A stretch of 64,000 nt of DNA, from positions 1,116,001 through 1,180,000 of the forward strand of contig NZ_CP137134.1 in assembly GCF_033095785.1 (NCBI RefSeq). The letters are read 5' to 3'. Below the pieces are notes generated by a model, which was given only the letters and a program-made list of their open reading frames with translations, searched no databases and had not been told where the DNA came from. Positions 37,341-47,512 of this stretch are shown one piece after another. Made by a program: the position numbers and the translations under genes. Position 1 is the stretch's first letter; the number at the start of each line of letters is the position of its first letter. Source of the DNA: Nitrosospira sp. Is2. GTDB taxonomy: Bacteria > Pseudomonadota > Gammaproteobacteria > Burkholderiales > Nitrosomonadaceae.

Positions 37341-39179
37341 TTACTTTTTCGGCATATAGAGGTCGGTGATCGACCCTTCCGCGATTTCAGCGGCAAAAAA
37401 GATGGTTTCGGATAATGTCGGGTGCGGGTGAATGGAGAGGCCGATGTCTTCCATATCTGCCCCCATTTCCAGCCCCAGCACGGTTTCGGCAATCAACTCA
37501 CCAGCATTCACACCGACCACGCCTGCGCCGAGGATGCGCCGCGTTTTTTTGTCCAGCAGCAGCTTGGTCATGCCTTCCTCACGCGCCATGGCTAGTGCCC
37601 GACCGCTTGCGGCCCAGGGAAACACCGCCTTTTCGAATTCGATTCCCTGTTTTGCCGCATCGGTTTCGGTCAGGCCCATCCAGCCAATCTCGGGATCCGT
37701 ATACGCCACGGAGGGAATGGTGCGCGCGTCGAACGCCACTTTATGCCCGGCGATCACTTCGGCGGCAGTCTTGCCTTCGTGCGAGGCCTTGTGCGCGAGC
37801 ATGGGCTCGCTTGCAATATCGCCGATGGCGAAGATATGCGGCACGTTGGTGCGCAATTGTTTATCCACGGGGATATATCCGCGCTCATTCACGGTAACAC
37901 CCGCTTGTTCCGCTCCAATATCGCGACCGTTAGGGCGGCGTCCGACCGCCATGAGGATCCGGTCGTAGATTTGCGGCTCCGGTGCGGTACCGTTTGGTCC
38001 GCCTTCAAAGGTAACTTTCAGCCCGTCTGCAAGAGCCTCGATCGCCGTGACCTTGGTTTTGAGGTAGATGGCTTCGTAGCGTTTTTGTATGCGGCGGTGC
38101 AGCGGCCTGACAAGGTCAGGATCAGCGCCGGGGATCAACTGATCCATTAATTCCACTACTGTAATCCTGCTGCCGAGGGCATCGTATACTGTCGCCATTT
38201 CCAGTCCAATGATACCTCCACCAATGATAAGCATACGCTTGGGGATATCCTCCAGCTTCAGAGCTCCGGTAGAATCCATCATGCGGGGATCGTCGTAGGG
38301 GAAGCCGGGTATGCGCGCCACGCTTGAGCCTGCGGCAATAACGCAATGCTCGAACGATACAGTCTTCAAGCCACCGGGAGTCTCAACCTCGATCATATTC
38401 GGCGACGTAAACCTACCCGTCCCTTGCACAAGTTCCACCTTGCGCTGTTTTGCCAACTGCGTCAGCCCCTTGGTCAGCTTGCCGATAACGGACTCCTTCC
38501 AGGCGCGAAGCTTGTCTATTTCGATGCGCGGCTCACCGAAAACGATGCCCTGAAGCGCTGTTTCCTCCGCATCGCTAATAACCTTCGCCACGTGCAACAG
38601 GGCCTTGGAAGGAATGCAGCCCACGTTAAGGCAGACACCACCGAGCTTGGAATAGCGCTCGATCAATGCCACTTTCTTACCCAGATCCGCGGCGCGGAAC
38701 GCCGCGGTGTAACCTCCCGGCCCGCCACCCAACACGACCAAATCCGCGTGGATGTCACCTCGCCTAACCGAAGGGGCGGGATGGGGCGCAGCTGATTCAG
38801 GGGTCGCCACGATTGCTGAAGCTTCCGTTTGCGGTTTTTCGGGTGCAAACTCGGCGCCAACCGCGGCTTGTTCTTTTGGCTCAGGCGCTACGGGTGTCTG
38901 AGCCGCCTGAGCAGACTGAGCCGCCCCCTCGGAGGCGGCTACCGGTTCGAGCATAAGGAGAAGCGACCCTTCCGAGACGGTATCGCCCACCTTGACGTGG
39001 ATATCCTTCACTACCCCTGGTTGCGGAGAGGGAATCTCCATGGTCGCCTTGTCGGTTTCAAGCGTGACGAGAGACGTTTCCTTTTCCACGCTATCGCCCG
39101 GCTTTACCAATAGCTCGATGACAACCACATCCTTGAAATCACCGATATCAGGAACTTTTATTTCGATAAGCTGAGCCAT
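37341..39179 (-). CDS. lpdA: Dihydrolipoyl dehydrogenase with N-terminal lipoyl domain
   Basis: E3 component of 2-oxoacid dehydrogenase complexes, reoxidising dihydrolipoamide with NAD+. 612 residues, longer than usual because of a fused lipoyl domain (1-80; lipoyl-lysine K44 in ETDKATMEIP) and an Ala/Pro-rich swinging linker (about 82-138). The FAD-binding start is VVLGGGPGGYTAA, the redox disulfide is C183/C188 in GGVCLNVGC, and the C-terminal His-Glu pair is in HPHPTLSE. aceE/aceF are not adjacent. proA is 57 bases upstream on the same strand. Confidence 0.95.
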   Translation of the reverse strand: MAQLIEIKVPDIGDFKDVVVIELLVKPGDSVEKETSLVTLETDKATMEIPSPQPGVVKDIHVKVGDTVSEGSLLLMLEPVAASEGAAQSAQAAQTPVAPEPKEQAAVGAEFAPEKPQTEASAIVATPESAAPHPAPSVRRGDIHADLVVLGGGPGGYTAAFRAADLGKKVALIERYSKLGGVCLNVGCIPSKALLHVAKVISDAEETALQGIVFGEPRIEIDKLRAWKESVIGKLTKGLTQLAKQRKVELVQGTGRFTSPNMIEVETPGGLKTVSFEHCVIAAGSSVARIPGFPYDDPRMMDSTGALKLEDIPKRMLIIGGGIIGLEMATVYDALGSRITVVELMDQLIPGADPDLVRPLHRRIQKRYEAIYLKTKVTAIEALADGLKVTFEGGPNGTAPEPQIYDRILMAVGRRPNGRDIGAEQAGVTVNERGYIPVDKQLRTNVPHIFAIGDIASEPMLAHKASHEGKTAAEVIAGHKVAFDARTIPSVAYTDPEIGWMGLTETDAAKQGIEFEKAVFPWAASGRALAMAREEGMTKLLLDKKTRRILGAGVVGVNAGELIAETVLGLEMGADMEDIGLSIHPHPTLSETIFFAAEIAEGSITDLYMPKK

Positions 39180-39236
39180 GACAACCTTAAGTTAAAAAAC
39201 AGAACCCGTTTCAATGCTGATGGCCCCGGTTACGCT

Positions 39237-40502
39237 TTATTGCCTGACGTGTCCGTCGCCTAGCACGATAAATTTCTGGCTGGTCAATCCTTCCAATCCC
39301 ACCGGTCCGCGGGCGTGAAGCTTGTCTGTCGAGATGCCGATTTCAGCGCCCAGTCCATACTCGAACCCGTCGGCGAACCGGGTTGACGCGTTCACCATTA
39401 CCGAACTAGAATCGACTTCACGCAGGAAACGGCGAGCACGGCTGTAGTCCTCAGTAATGATGGAGTCGGTGTGTTGCGATCCGTATATGGTGATGTGCTC
39501 GATCGCCTGATCAAGCCCGCTTACCACCCGCACGCTCAGAATCGGTGCAAGATACTCGGCGCCCCAATCTTCTTCCGTGGCTTCCTTCATTTGCGGAACG
39601 ATGGCTCGCGACGCGGTATCCCCGCGCAGCTCCACGCCCTTGTCGAAATAGATTTTGCACAACGGAGGCAGCACTTTCTCGGCGATAGCCTGGTGCACGA
39701 GCAGTGTCTCCATGGTGTTGCACGTTCCATAGCGCTGGGTTTTAGCGTTGTCGGCAATGCGCAGCGCCTTGTCCAGGTCCGCCTGATCGTCAATGTAGAC
39801 GTGGCAAACGCCATCCAGATGCTTGATGACCGGAATGCGCGCTTCACTGGCGATGCGCTCGATCAACCCCTTGCCGCCGCGCGGCACGATGACATCCACA
39901 AATTCTTTCATCGTGATGAGTTCACCTACGGCTTGGCGATCAGTGGTTTCTACCACCTGGATCGCCGTTTCCGGCAGCCCTGCCACTTTCAGCCCCTCCT
40001 TCACGCACGCCGCAATCGCACGGTTGCTGTTGATGGCCTCGGATCCGCCGCGCAGTATCGCGGCATTCCCCGCCTTGAGGCATAACCCGGCGGCATCAGC
40101 CGTAACGTTGGGCCGTGCTTCGTAGATGATTCCAATGACACCAAGCGGCACGCGCATCCTGCCCACCTGTATACCGGACGGACGGTACTTCAAATCATTG
40201 ATTTCACCGACCGGATCAGCCAGTGCCGCGATCTGCAGCAACCCTTCCGCCATAGCTGCGATGCCCTTCGGCGTAAGCGTCAGCCGATCGATCATGGCCG
40301 AGTCCAAGCCGCGTTTACGGGCGCTTTCAACATCCATCGCATTCGCGGCCAGCAGCATTTGCTCATCACGCTTGATGGCCGCGGCCATTTGCGTGAGCGA
40401 CCGGTTTTTTGCGGCAGTCTCCGCCCTTGCAACCAGACGCGATGCCGCGCGGGCTTCACGCCCGATTGATTGCATGTAAGTCTTGACGTCGATCATATCC
40501 AT
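39237..40502 (-). CDS. proA: Gamma-glutamyl phosphate reductase
   Basis: Second step of proline biosynthesis, reducing glutamyl-5-phosphate to the semialdehyde. 421 residues, normal length. ALDH-fold blocks are visible: PLGVIGIIYEARPNV, LKAGNAAILRGGSEA, VPRGGKGLI and the catalytic cysteine in GTCNTMETLLVH. It is the usual downstream neighbour of leuS-lptE-holA, though separated from holA by 257 bases here. Another proA start lies 6 bases downstream (MIDVKTYMQ). Confidence 0.96.
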   Translation of the reverse strand: MDMIDVKTYMQSIGREARAASRLVARAETAAKNRSLTQMAAAIKRDEQMLLAANAMDVESARKRGLDSAMIDRLTLTPKGIAAMAEGLLQIAALADPVGEINDLKYRPSGIQVGRMRVPLGVIGIIYEARPNVTADAAGLCLKAGNAAILRGGSEAINSNRAIAACVKEGLKVAGLPETAIQVVETTDRQAVGELITMKEFVDVIVPRGGKGLIERIASEARIPVIKHLDGVCHVYIDDQADLDKALRIADNAKTQRYGTCNTMETLLVHQAIAEKVLPPLCKIYFDKGVELRGDTASRAIVPQMKEATEEDWGAEYLAPILSVRVVSGLDQAIEHITIYGSQHTDSIITEDYSRARRFLREVDSSSVMVNASTRFADGFEYGLGAEIGISTDKLHARGPVGLEGLTSQKFIVLGDGHVRQ

Positions 40503-40759
40503 GTCACGGTTCCATTAAGACAGCGAATTATCAATCTGCGACTTAAGCGCGATTACGAGCTAGCGTTATCATACAAGCGCGGACAGCAGGGCAAAGCGAG
40601 TACCGACCTTCTATCGGGTGAGGCATAGGCACAGGCACAGCCACCAACCCATACCGCCGCCCCAACCCATCCATTGCTGCCCCAACCGCTCTGAATAACG
40701 CGCCGGTCACGAAATCCACATTTTTGGATAACTTGCAGGAAGACGGCCGAGCAAGCGCA
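40503..40759. other. Intergenic region between holA and proA
   Basis: 257 bases without a supported gene. Near 40638-40690 is a C-rich imperfect repeat, with CCAACC recurring three times about 20 bases apart (CACCAACCCAT, CCCCAACCCAT, CCCCAACCGC). It may carry a proA promoter on the minus strand, but I see no clear boxes. Confidence 0.4.
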
Positions 40760-41776
40760 TCATTGCTTGCGGCCCGCTATCGCTAAACGCAATCCCAGTT
40801 GCAGCAATTCATCCCAGGCATCGCCCTTCGCCGCACCCTTGCTGATCCTGTCTATCTTCGACATATGCAGCAGAGCCTGCAATAACTGTTTGAGCGTAAG
40901 GCGTCTTGCCGTGCTTTCCACTAATTTCTGCTGATCTACCCTGGCCCTGATCTGGTTCATCAAGTGGCTAACCGGACTTCCCGCATCAAGCCCCTTGCGA
41001 ACCGCTATCACCGCGCGGATTTGCCCGGAAAGCGTAAACACGATGAGGGGCAACGCCGTACCCTCGCCCCGCAACCCTTCAAGTACGCGAGTATATCGTG
41101 CGGCTTCGCCTTCCATCATCGCGGCCGACAGTTTGTACACATCATAACGCGCCACATCCAGCACCGCATCTTTTACCTGCTCGAAGGACAATGGGCCCGC
41201 AGGATACAGCAAGGCTAGTTTCTTCAGTTCCTGATAGGCGGCAAGAAGATTGCCCTCTACCTTGTCGGCGAGAAACAGCAGTGTGTCGTTATCGGCACTT
41301 TGCTTTTGCATGCCCAGGCGCTGGCCGATCCAGACGGGTAAACTGGCGCGTTCGACTGCATAGACTGGAATCGTGACCCCCGCGCCCTCAAGCGCCTTGA
41401 ACCATTTTGTCGCCGTGCCTTGCCTGTCAAGTCTCGGCAGCGTGACGAGTGTGAGCGTATCCGGCGGCAGTGCCTTGCAATAATCCTCGATTGCAGCGCT
41501 GCCCTGGACTCCGGGCTTGCCTGATGGAATTCGGATGTCCATGACACGCCGTTCACCGAATAGTGACAAGCTGCTGCTGCACCGTTGCAGTTCAGACCAG
41601 TCGAAATGATGGTCTACGGTGAAAATCTCCCGTTCACTGTAGCCTTCACGCCGTGCCTTGGTCCGAATTGCATCAGCGGCCTCGATGCAAAGCAGTAGTT
41701 CGTCGCCAAACACGGTGTAGAGCGACGCCAGCGGTTTCTGCAGATGTCGAGGAAGATGCTCGGGGGTAACACGCAT
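40760..41776 (-). CDS. holA: DNA polymerase III delta subunit
   Basis: Clamp-loader subunit that opens the beta clamp. 338 residues with the usual HolA layout: N-terminal AAA+-like region (LYTVFGDELLLCIEAADAIR), the LPRLDRQGTATKWFKAL block, and a C-terminal helical collar (LKQLLQALLHMSKIDRISKG). It has no functional Walker A, as expected for delta. It follows lptE after 35 bases in the leuS-lptE-holA operon. Confidence 0.93.
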   Translation of the reverse strand: MRVTPEHLPRHLQKPLASLYTVFGDELLLCIEAADAIRTKARREGYSEREIFTVDHHFDWSELQRCSSSLSLFGERRVMDIRIPSGKPGVQGSAAIEDYCKALPPDTLTLVTLPRLDRQGTATKWFKALEGAGVTIPVYAVERASLPVWIGQRLGMQKQSADNDTLLFLADKVEGNLLAAYQELKKLALLYPAGPLSFEQVKDAVLDVARYDVYKLSAAMMEGEAARYTRVLEGLRGEGTALPLIVFTLSGQIRAVIAVRKGLDAGSPVSHLMNQIRARVDQQKLVESTARRLTLKQLLQALLHMSKIDRISKGAAKGDAWDELLQLGLRLAIAGRKQ

Positions 41777-41811
41777 GATGTGCTTAAGATGTAAGCCTGG
41801 GCAACCGGTTC

Positions 41812-42300
41812 TCAGCCTTCGGCCGTACCAACCGCCTCAAGCCGCCGCAGGATCTGCGCTGCGGCATCGCTCTGCATTTCCCTGACGAGCATTGCCTCCT
41901 CCCCCTCTTTCGCCACCACTTGGGCGTCGGTAAAAGGAATAATGCGTCGCAGGGCAATCTCGTTGGCGGGGATGAGCTCCACCCCTTTAGCGTCTACTAG
42001 ACGAAAGGAAACCCGATAGCGTAATTCGAATTCCCGTACCCGGCCGCCGCCGGAGACCGACATAATCTGTTTCTCGTTCACTGCGCTGATAACTTCCAAG
42101 GTGGCTTCAGCATTTTGGGGGTTATCCACGAGACGGGTACTGGTGCCAGCCTTGACGAAACGCCGCAGATCGGTACCAATAGGATTGCCTACAGGGAACG
42201 AGATAAAAAGGGTCTCAAATGGGAGTGTAGCCTGACCGCGTAGCTGAAAACCACAGGCGGCAAGGAAGAAACAGAACACGACGAGTACAATTTTTTTCAT
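41812..42300 (-). CDS. lptE: LPS-assembly lipoprotein LptE
   Basis: Plug lipoprotein of the LptD barrel. 162 residues. Lipoprotein signal with lipobox LAAC (C16) followed by GFQLRGQATLPFETLFIS, the LptE hallmark. The C-terminal helix (EEAMLVREMQSDAAAQILRRL) is also typical. It sits 27 bases after leuS and 35 bases before holA, the conserved order. Together with lptD and lptM in this window it supplies the outer-membrane part of LPS export. Confidence 0.94.
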   Translation of the reverse strand: MKKIVLVVFCFFLAACGFQLRGQATLPFETLFISFPVGNPIGTDLRRFVKAGTSTRLVDNPQNAEATLEVISAVNEKQIMSVSGGGRVREFELRYRVSFRLVDAKGVELIPANEIALRRIIPFTDAQVVAKEGEEAMLVREMQSDAAAQILRRLEAVGTAEG

Positions 42301-42327
42301 AAGAGCGTCCTCATGGGTCTAATATCT

Positions 42328-44925
42328 TTAGACAACGATATTTACCAATCTGCCCGGCACGATTACAACCTTTTTCACCGGCTGGTTCCCGATGAACTTT
42401 AGCGCCTGATCGTTTTCCAGTGCGAGTCGCTCGATAACCTGGGGCTGCGTATCTCTCGCTACGCATATCCTGCCGCGCAGTTTCCCGTTTACCTGAACGA
42501 TCAATTCGATTTCATCCCGCACGAGGGCAGTGCTGTCGGCTTGCGGCCAAGCCTGGTCGAGAAGCTCTGTTCCCGGTTTAAGTTCGCGCCATAGCGCACG
42601 GCAAATGTGAGGAACGACCGGCGACAGAAGCAATACGATGCTTTCCATTGCTTCCTGCATTACGCTGCGCGCAGCGGGGCTGGAGTCCTGCAATTTGCCG
42701 AGGGCGTTCATGAGTTCCATGACCGCGGCAATGGCGGTATTGAACGTATGTCGCCTGCCGAAATCATCGCCCACCTTGGCAATAGTCTGGTGCAGTTGAA
42801 AACGCAGCGCCTTAAGCTCGGGGCCCAGTTCCGCCGGCCGCACTGGAGCAGCCACTGTGCCCGCCTGCACGTGTTCGTAAACCTGCTTCCATAACCGTTT
42901 GAGGAAGCGGAACGCGCCCTCTACTCCGGCATCCGCCCACTCAAGCGTCTGTTCCGGAGGACTGGCAAACATCATGAACAATCTTGCGGTATCGGCCCCA
43001 TATTTTTCGACGAGCAATTGCGGATCGACCCCATTATTTTTGGATTTGGACATTGTCCCAATCCCGCCCAATTCAACCGGCTGGCCGTCCGCCCGCAGCA
43101 CCGCGCCGATAGTCCTGCTCTGCTCGTCGGTTTGAATGTCCACATCTGCGGGATTGAAATAAACGATGCGCCCGGTTTCGGTTTTCCGGAACATGATCTC
43201 GTTCAGCACCATGCCCTGGGTCAGGAGATTTGCGAACGGCTCGTCAAACTTCACCAGCCCGAAATCACGCATGACCTTGCTCCAGAAGCGGGAGTAAAGA
43301 AGGTGCAGAATCGCATGTTCGATTCCGCCGACGTACTGATCCACCGGCAGCCAGTAGTCTACGCGCTCATCGGTCATGCGCGCGTTCTGATCCGCGCACG
43401 CGTAGCGGATGTAGTACCATGACGAATCCACGAAGGTATCCATCGTGTCTGTTTCCCGTCGCGCCGACTGGCCGCAACTGGGACAGAGACACTCGTAAAA
43501 CGATGGCGTTTTTGCCAGAGGATTGCCCGAACCGTCCGGCACAAGATCGTCCGGCAGCACTACCGGAAGCTGGTCATCCGGCACGGGCACGACTCCGCAT
43601 GCGCTGCAATAAATCAGCGGAATGGGGCAGCCCCAATAACGTTGACGCGAAATGCCCCAGTCGCGCAGGCGGTAGTGGACCCGTTTCTCCCCCAATCCTT
43701 TCTCTTCCAGCGCCGCCGCGATTGCATCCACCGCCGCCTGAAATTCAAGCCGCGAAAATTCGCCCGAGTTAAACGTCAAGCCGTGCTCAACGTATGCCTG
43801 CGTGAGCGGAACGCTTAAATCGGAATCGGCTGGCCTGATGACGGGTTTAACCGGCAGCCCGTATTTTTTCGCGAACTCGAAATCGCGTTCATCATGCGCG
43901 GGGACGGCCATTACCGCACCCTCACCGTATCCCATCAGCACATAGTTGGCCACCCATACCGGAAGTTTTTCCCCGGTCAGGGGATGGATGACAAACAATC
44001 CCGTAACCATGCCTCTTTTTTCCTGAGTTGCAAGTTCCGCTTCCATCGTGGCTCCGAGATGGCACGCACTGATGAATTCACCCAGATCAGGATTGGTCTC
44101 TGCCGCTTGCAGCGCAACTGGATGTTCAGCCGCCACCGCAACGTATGTAACGCCAAGAAGCGTATCCGCACGAGTGGTGAAAACTTTCAACGCTTGCGGC
44201 ATGCCGGACCCTGCATCCGCCGGGAACGTTACGTCAACGCCGGGGCTCTTGCCGATCCAGTTTGCCTGCATTGTTTTTACCCGCTCGGGCCACCCGGTTA
44301 ACGTGTTCAACGACTCCAGCAACTCGTCGGCATACGCGGTGATTCTCAAGTAATACATCGGAATCTCGCGCTTCTCGACCAACGCTCCTGTGCGCCACCC
44401 GCGTCCGTCTAATACTTGCTCATTGGCCAAAACCGTCTGGTCGATAGGGTCCCAATTAACGATGCCGGTGGTTCGATACGCCAAACCTTTTTCCAGCATC
44501 CGCAAAAACAGCCACTGATTCCATCGGTAGTAGTCCGGACTGCAAGTTGCCAGTTCCCGGCTCCAGTCGATGGCAAGCCCCAGGCTCTGCAATTGTTTGC
44601 GCATGTACGCGATGTTGTCGTAGGTCCACCGGGCGGGTGGCACACCGTTTTGCATAGCCGCGTTCTCCGCAGGCAACCCGAACGCATCCCAGCCCATTGG
44701 CTGAAAGACGTTGTAACCCAGCATACGGCGGTAGCGCGAGAGCACATCGCCTATTGTGTAATTGCGTACGTGACCCATGTGCAGCTTGCCGGAGGGGTAC
44801 GGAAACATGGACAGGCAATAATACTTTTGCTTGGCGAGAGTTTCATCGGCCTTGAACGCGGCGGTTTTTTCCCAGTACTGCTGCGCTTCCGATTCGATTT
44901 CCTCTGGATGATATTTTTCCTGCAT
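42328..44925 (-). CDS. leuS: Leucyl-tRNA synthetase
   Basis: Class I synthetase charging tRNA-Leu. 865 residues, normal. The HIGH-type motif is within YPSGKLHMGHVRNY, the CP1 editing domain runs about 225-415 (with the TRADTLLG and AVPAHDERDFEFA editing-site blocks), a zinc-ribbon-like stretch has CSACG and CPSCG, and the KMSKS motif is MSKSKNNGVDP. The anticodon-binding domain and terminal LeuS tail are complete. First gene of leuS-lptE-holA. Confidence 0.97.
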   Translation of the reverse strand: MQEKYHPEEIESEAQQYWEKTAAFKADETLAKQKYYCLSMFPYPSGKLHMGHVRNYTIGDVLSRYRRMLGYNVFQPMGWDAFGLPAENAAMQNGVPPARWTYDNIAYMRKQLQSLGLAIDWSRELATCSPDYYRWNQWLFLRMLEKGLAYRTTGIVNWDPIDQTVLANEQVLDGRGWRTGALVEKREIPMYYLRITAYADELLESLNTLTGWPERVKTMQANWIGKSPGVDVTFPADAGSGMPQALKVFTTRADTLLGVTYVAVAAEHPVALQAAETNPDLGEFISACHLGATMEAELATQEKRGMVTGLFVIHPLTGEKLPVWVANYVLMGYGEGAVMAVPAHDERDFEFAKKYGLPVKPVIRPADSDLSVPLTQAYVEHGLTFNSGEFSRLEFQAAVDAIAAALEEKGLGEKRVHYRLRDWGISRQRYWGCPIPLIYCSACGVVPVPDDQLPVVLPDDLVPDGSGNPLAKTPSFYECLCPSCGQSARRETDTMDTFVDSSWYYIRYACADQNARMTDERVDYWLPVDQYVGGIEHAILHLLYSRFWSKVMRDFGLVKFDEPFANLLTQGMVLNEIMFRKTETGRIVYFNPADVDIQTDEQSRTIGAVLRADGQPVELGGIGTMSKSKNNGVDPQLLVEKYGADTARLFMMFASPPEQTLEWADAGVEGAFRFLKRLWKQVYEHVQAGTVAAPVRPAELGPELKALRFQLHQTIAKVGDDFGRRHTFNTAIAAVMELMNALGKLQDSSPAARSVMQEAMESIVLLLSPVVPHICRALWRELKPGTELLDQAWPQADSTALVRDEIELIVQVNGKLRGRICVARDTQPQVIERLALENDQALKFIGNQPVKKVVIVPGRLVNIVV

Positions 44926-45190
44926 AACTTCTCAGCTTTCCCGCCATAAAACCGAGAATTATACCGCGAACCAAAACACCGGACGGCATCCGTTTGTTTC
45001 GTTATCGATTTTGCCTGCGCCGGAAAAACCCCATGGATGAGATGACAGGCAAGGAGCTCGACCCGGATAGCGTTTGCAGCGTTCGAATTCCGAATGCCAA
45101 TTGCGACGACTGGCAGAAAATTCGGCTTGGAACCGCGTTTACGGTAACTCGGGCTGAGCCGCCTACTGTTTACTGGTAATTGCTTATTGC

Positions 45191-46558
45191 TTATCGGATG
45201 ACGATGGCCAGCTTGAAGTCGCCTCGCAGCAGATTGAGGATGATCCGGCCATCGCTTGACTGGAGGACCGAGAGGAATTCCTGTACCGAGCGTACTTTTT
45301 TGCGATTGACCCCGAAAATGATGTCGCCGGGCCTGATACCATGGAGCCAGGCCGGGCTATTCGCATCCACCTGGGTGACGATCACGCCTTCAATTTTTCC
45401 GCGCGCCCCGGTCTTGAAGTTTGCCACGGTTGCACCTGCAAGCTGGGGTACCGTCTCCGCCTCCGTGCCCGGAACCTCAAGCGGCGTCGCGATCTTGATC
45501 TTGGTAGTCAGGGTCTTGCCATTCCGCAGGATAGTCAGATTCACTGTTTCCCCGATCGGCATCATCCCGATCTTATTGCGCAGATCGATCGAACGTCTAA
45601 CCGGGCGCCCATTCACTGCCGTTATCACGTCGCCGGGCTTAAGGCCAGCTTGTTCGGCTGGCGATTTGGACTCAACGGTACTGATAATCGCGCCTTCGGT
45701 AGAAGCGAGCCCCAGAGAGCGGGCCAGGTCGTGTGTAATATCTTCGCTACTCGCCCCCAGCCGCCCCCTTCGCACTTCACCAAAACGTACGATCTGATCC
45801 AGCACTGCCTTGACCATGGCGCTGGGCACCGCGAACCCAATACCAACGTTGGCGCCTGAAGGACCGATAATAGCCGTGTTAATACCGACCATCTCTCCCT
45901 TGAGATTGATCAGCGCGCCCCCAGAATTCCCCGGATTGATGGACGCATCGGTCTGTATGAAATCTTCATAACCCTCAAGATCCAGCCCGCTCCTGCCAAG
46001 CGCACTGACGATACCGGAGGTAACGGTCTGCCCTAGCCCGAACGGATTGCCGATCGCGACCACGAAATCGCCCACATTAAGCAGATCCGAATCGCCGAGG
46101 CGCAATGCCTGCAAATTTTTTGCCTCGATTTTAAGCAATGCGATATCGGTGCCTGGGTCGCTTCCCACCAGCTTTGCCACGAACTGACGCATGTCCTTGA
46201 GCGTGACCGTGACCTGCTGGGCATCCTTGATAACATGATAGTTGGTTACGACATAACCGCTGGCGGCGTCGACAATCACCCCCGATCCCGCACTCTGCTC
46301 CTGTCGGGCGGCTTGATCGGGGATATTGAAAAATCGGCGGAAAAACGGATCGCGGAATAGAGGGTTATCCTCGATGGCCGAACGCGACTGCACCGAAATA
46401 TTCACTACCGCCGGTGTCACCTCCTGCAGTAGCGGAGCCAGGGTCGGCACACCGTTTTTGCTGTTCGCAAAGGGTAAACCCGCGTGCGCGGGAAAGACCA
46501 TGGCCAGCAAAATAACAAAGCTGACCTGTAACAAAACAACTCGGGACGCTTTTCTCAT
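45191..46558 (-). CDS. Periplasmic serine endoprotease DegQ/DegP-like (Do family)
   Basis: 455 residues. Signal peptide (about 1-26, ending PAHA), trypsin-like domain with catalytic triad H108 (TNYHVI), D138 (GTDIALLKI) and S212 (NPGNSGGALI), then two PDZ domains (about 265-350 and 370-450). Length and the absence of a long Q-linker favour DegQ over DegP, but I do not separate them. Works with SurA in envelope protein quality control. Confidence 0.93.
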   Translation of the reverse strand: MRKASRVVLLQVSFVILLAMVFPAHAGLPFANSKNGVPTLAPLLQEVTPAVVNISVQSRSAIEDNPLFRDPFFRRFFNIPDQAARQEQSAGSGVIVDAASGYVVTNYHVIKDAQQVTVTLKDMRQFVAKLVGSDPGTDIALLKIEAKNLQALRLGDSDLLNVGDFVVAIGNPFGLGQTVTSGIVSALGRSGLDLEGYEDFIQTDASINPGNSGGALINLKGEMVGINTAIIGPSGANVGIGFAVPSAMVKAVLDQIVRFGEVRRGRLGASSEDITHDLARSLGLASTEGAIISTVESKSPAEQAGLKPGDVITAVNGRPVRRSIDLRNKIGMMPIGETVNLTILRNGKTLTTKIKIATPLEVPGTEAETVPQLAGATVANFKTGARGKIEGVIVTQVDANSPAWLHGIRPGDIIFGVNRKKVRSVQEFLSVLQSSDGRIILNLLRGDFKLAIVIR

Positions 46559-46618
46559 GTATTCACTCGGTAAAGCCTGCTTGGGGCACCCAATCAGCTG
46601 AAGCAGAAAGTCTGAGGG

Positions 46619-47512
46619 TCAGGCATTGAGACCCTTGCCCAAATTCAGTATTTCCTCCATCCCAGGCTCGAACGGTTCGGGGTCGAAAGCTCTATCGCCG
46701 TCCGGGAAAGGCTTGTTACCCGCCTTGAGCTCATTGAAATTGTAAAGTCTGGGATCGGCAAGATGAGACGGCTGGATATTCTGCAACGCGGTAAACATTG
46801 TCTCGAGCCGGCCCGGAAACTTTTTGTCCCATTGTTGAAGCATTTCCTTAACCGCCTGGCGTTGCAAATTTTTTTGCGACCCGCATAGGTTGCACGGAAT
46901 GATGGGGAAATTTTCCATCTCGGCATAAGCCGCCAGATCCTTCTCCTTGCAGTAAGCCAGGGGGCGGATCACGATATTTTTCCCGTCATCGCTCACCAGC
47001 TTTGGCGGCATGGTTTTTAGCTTGCCGCCGTAAAACAGGTTGAGAAACAAGGTTTCAAGGATGTCATCGCGGTGATGCCCCAGCGCGATTTTGGTGGCGC
47101 CCAGTTCTCCCGCAACGCGGTACAGGATGCCACGGCGTAGACGCGAGCAGAGACTGCAGGTCGTCTTGCCCTCCGCGATTACACGTTTTACAACGCTATA
47201 TGTATCTTGTTCGACAATGCGAAACGGCATGCCAATCGCCGAGAGGTATCGCGGCAGCACCTCTTCAGGGAAACCGGGCTGCTTCTGATCCAGATTTACT
47301 GCAACCAGTTCGAACTGCGTTTGCGCATGCGCTTGCAGGTTGCTCAGAATGTCGAGCAATGCGTAGCTATCCTTGCCCCCGGAAAGACACACCATCACCC
47401 GGTCGCCATCCTCGATCATGTTGAAATCGGCAATAGCCGAACCGACGAGCCGTCTTAAGCGCTTGTGCAGCTTGTTGACGTTATGCTGCTCTTTCCTGGA
47501 CACGATTTCCAT
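46619..47512 (-). CDS. ttcA: tRNA 2-thiocytidine biosynthesis protein TtcA
   Basis: Thiolates cytidine 32 of certain tRNAs using an Fe-S cluster. 297 residues. PP-loop SGGKDSYALLD (about 44-54) activates the base with ATP. The cluster ligands are in CSLCSRLRRG and CNLCGSQ. It begins divergently from the PEP-CTERM gene region. The C-terminal tail (PDGDRAFDPEPFEPGMEE) is typical of betaproteobacterial TtcA. Confidence 0.95.
   Translation of the reverse strand: MEIVSRKEQHNVNKLHKRLRRLVGSAIADFNMIEDGDRVMVCLSGGKDSYALLDILSNLQAHAQTQFELVAVNLDQKQPGFPEEVLPRYLSAIGMPFRIVEQDTYSVVKRVIAEGKTTCSLCSRLRRGILYRVAGELGATKIALGHHRDDILETLFLNLFYGGKLKTMPPKLVSDDGKNIVIRPLAYCKEKDLAAYAEMENFPIIPCNLCGSQKNLQRQAVKEMLQQWDKKFPGRLETMFTALQNIQPSHLADPRLYNFNELKAGNKPFPDGDRAFDPEPFEPGMEEILNLGKGLNA

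Noticed and set aside
40638..40690. C-rich repeat (CCAACC recurring three times) that could encode a Gly/Trp-rich peptide on the minus strand
   Set aside because: Too short and without a ribosome site. Treated as simple-sequence repetition.
46033..46236. Arginine/serine-rich minus-strand frame inside the DegQ-type gene
   Set aside because: Shadow frame of a well-supported protease gene.
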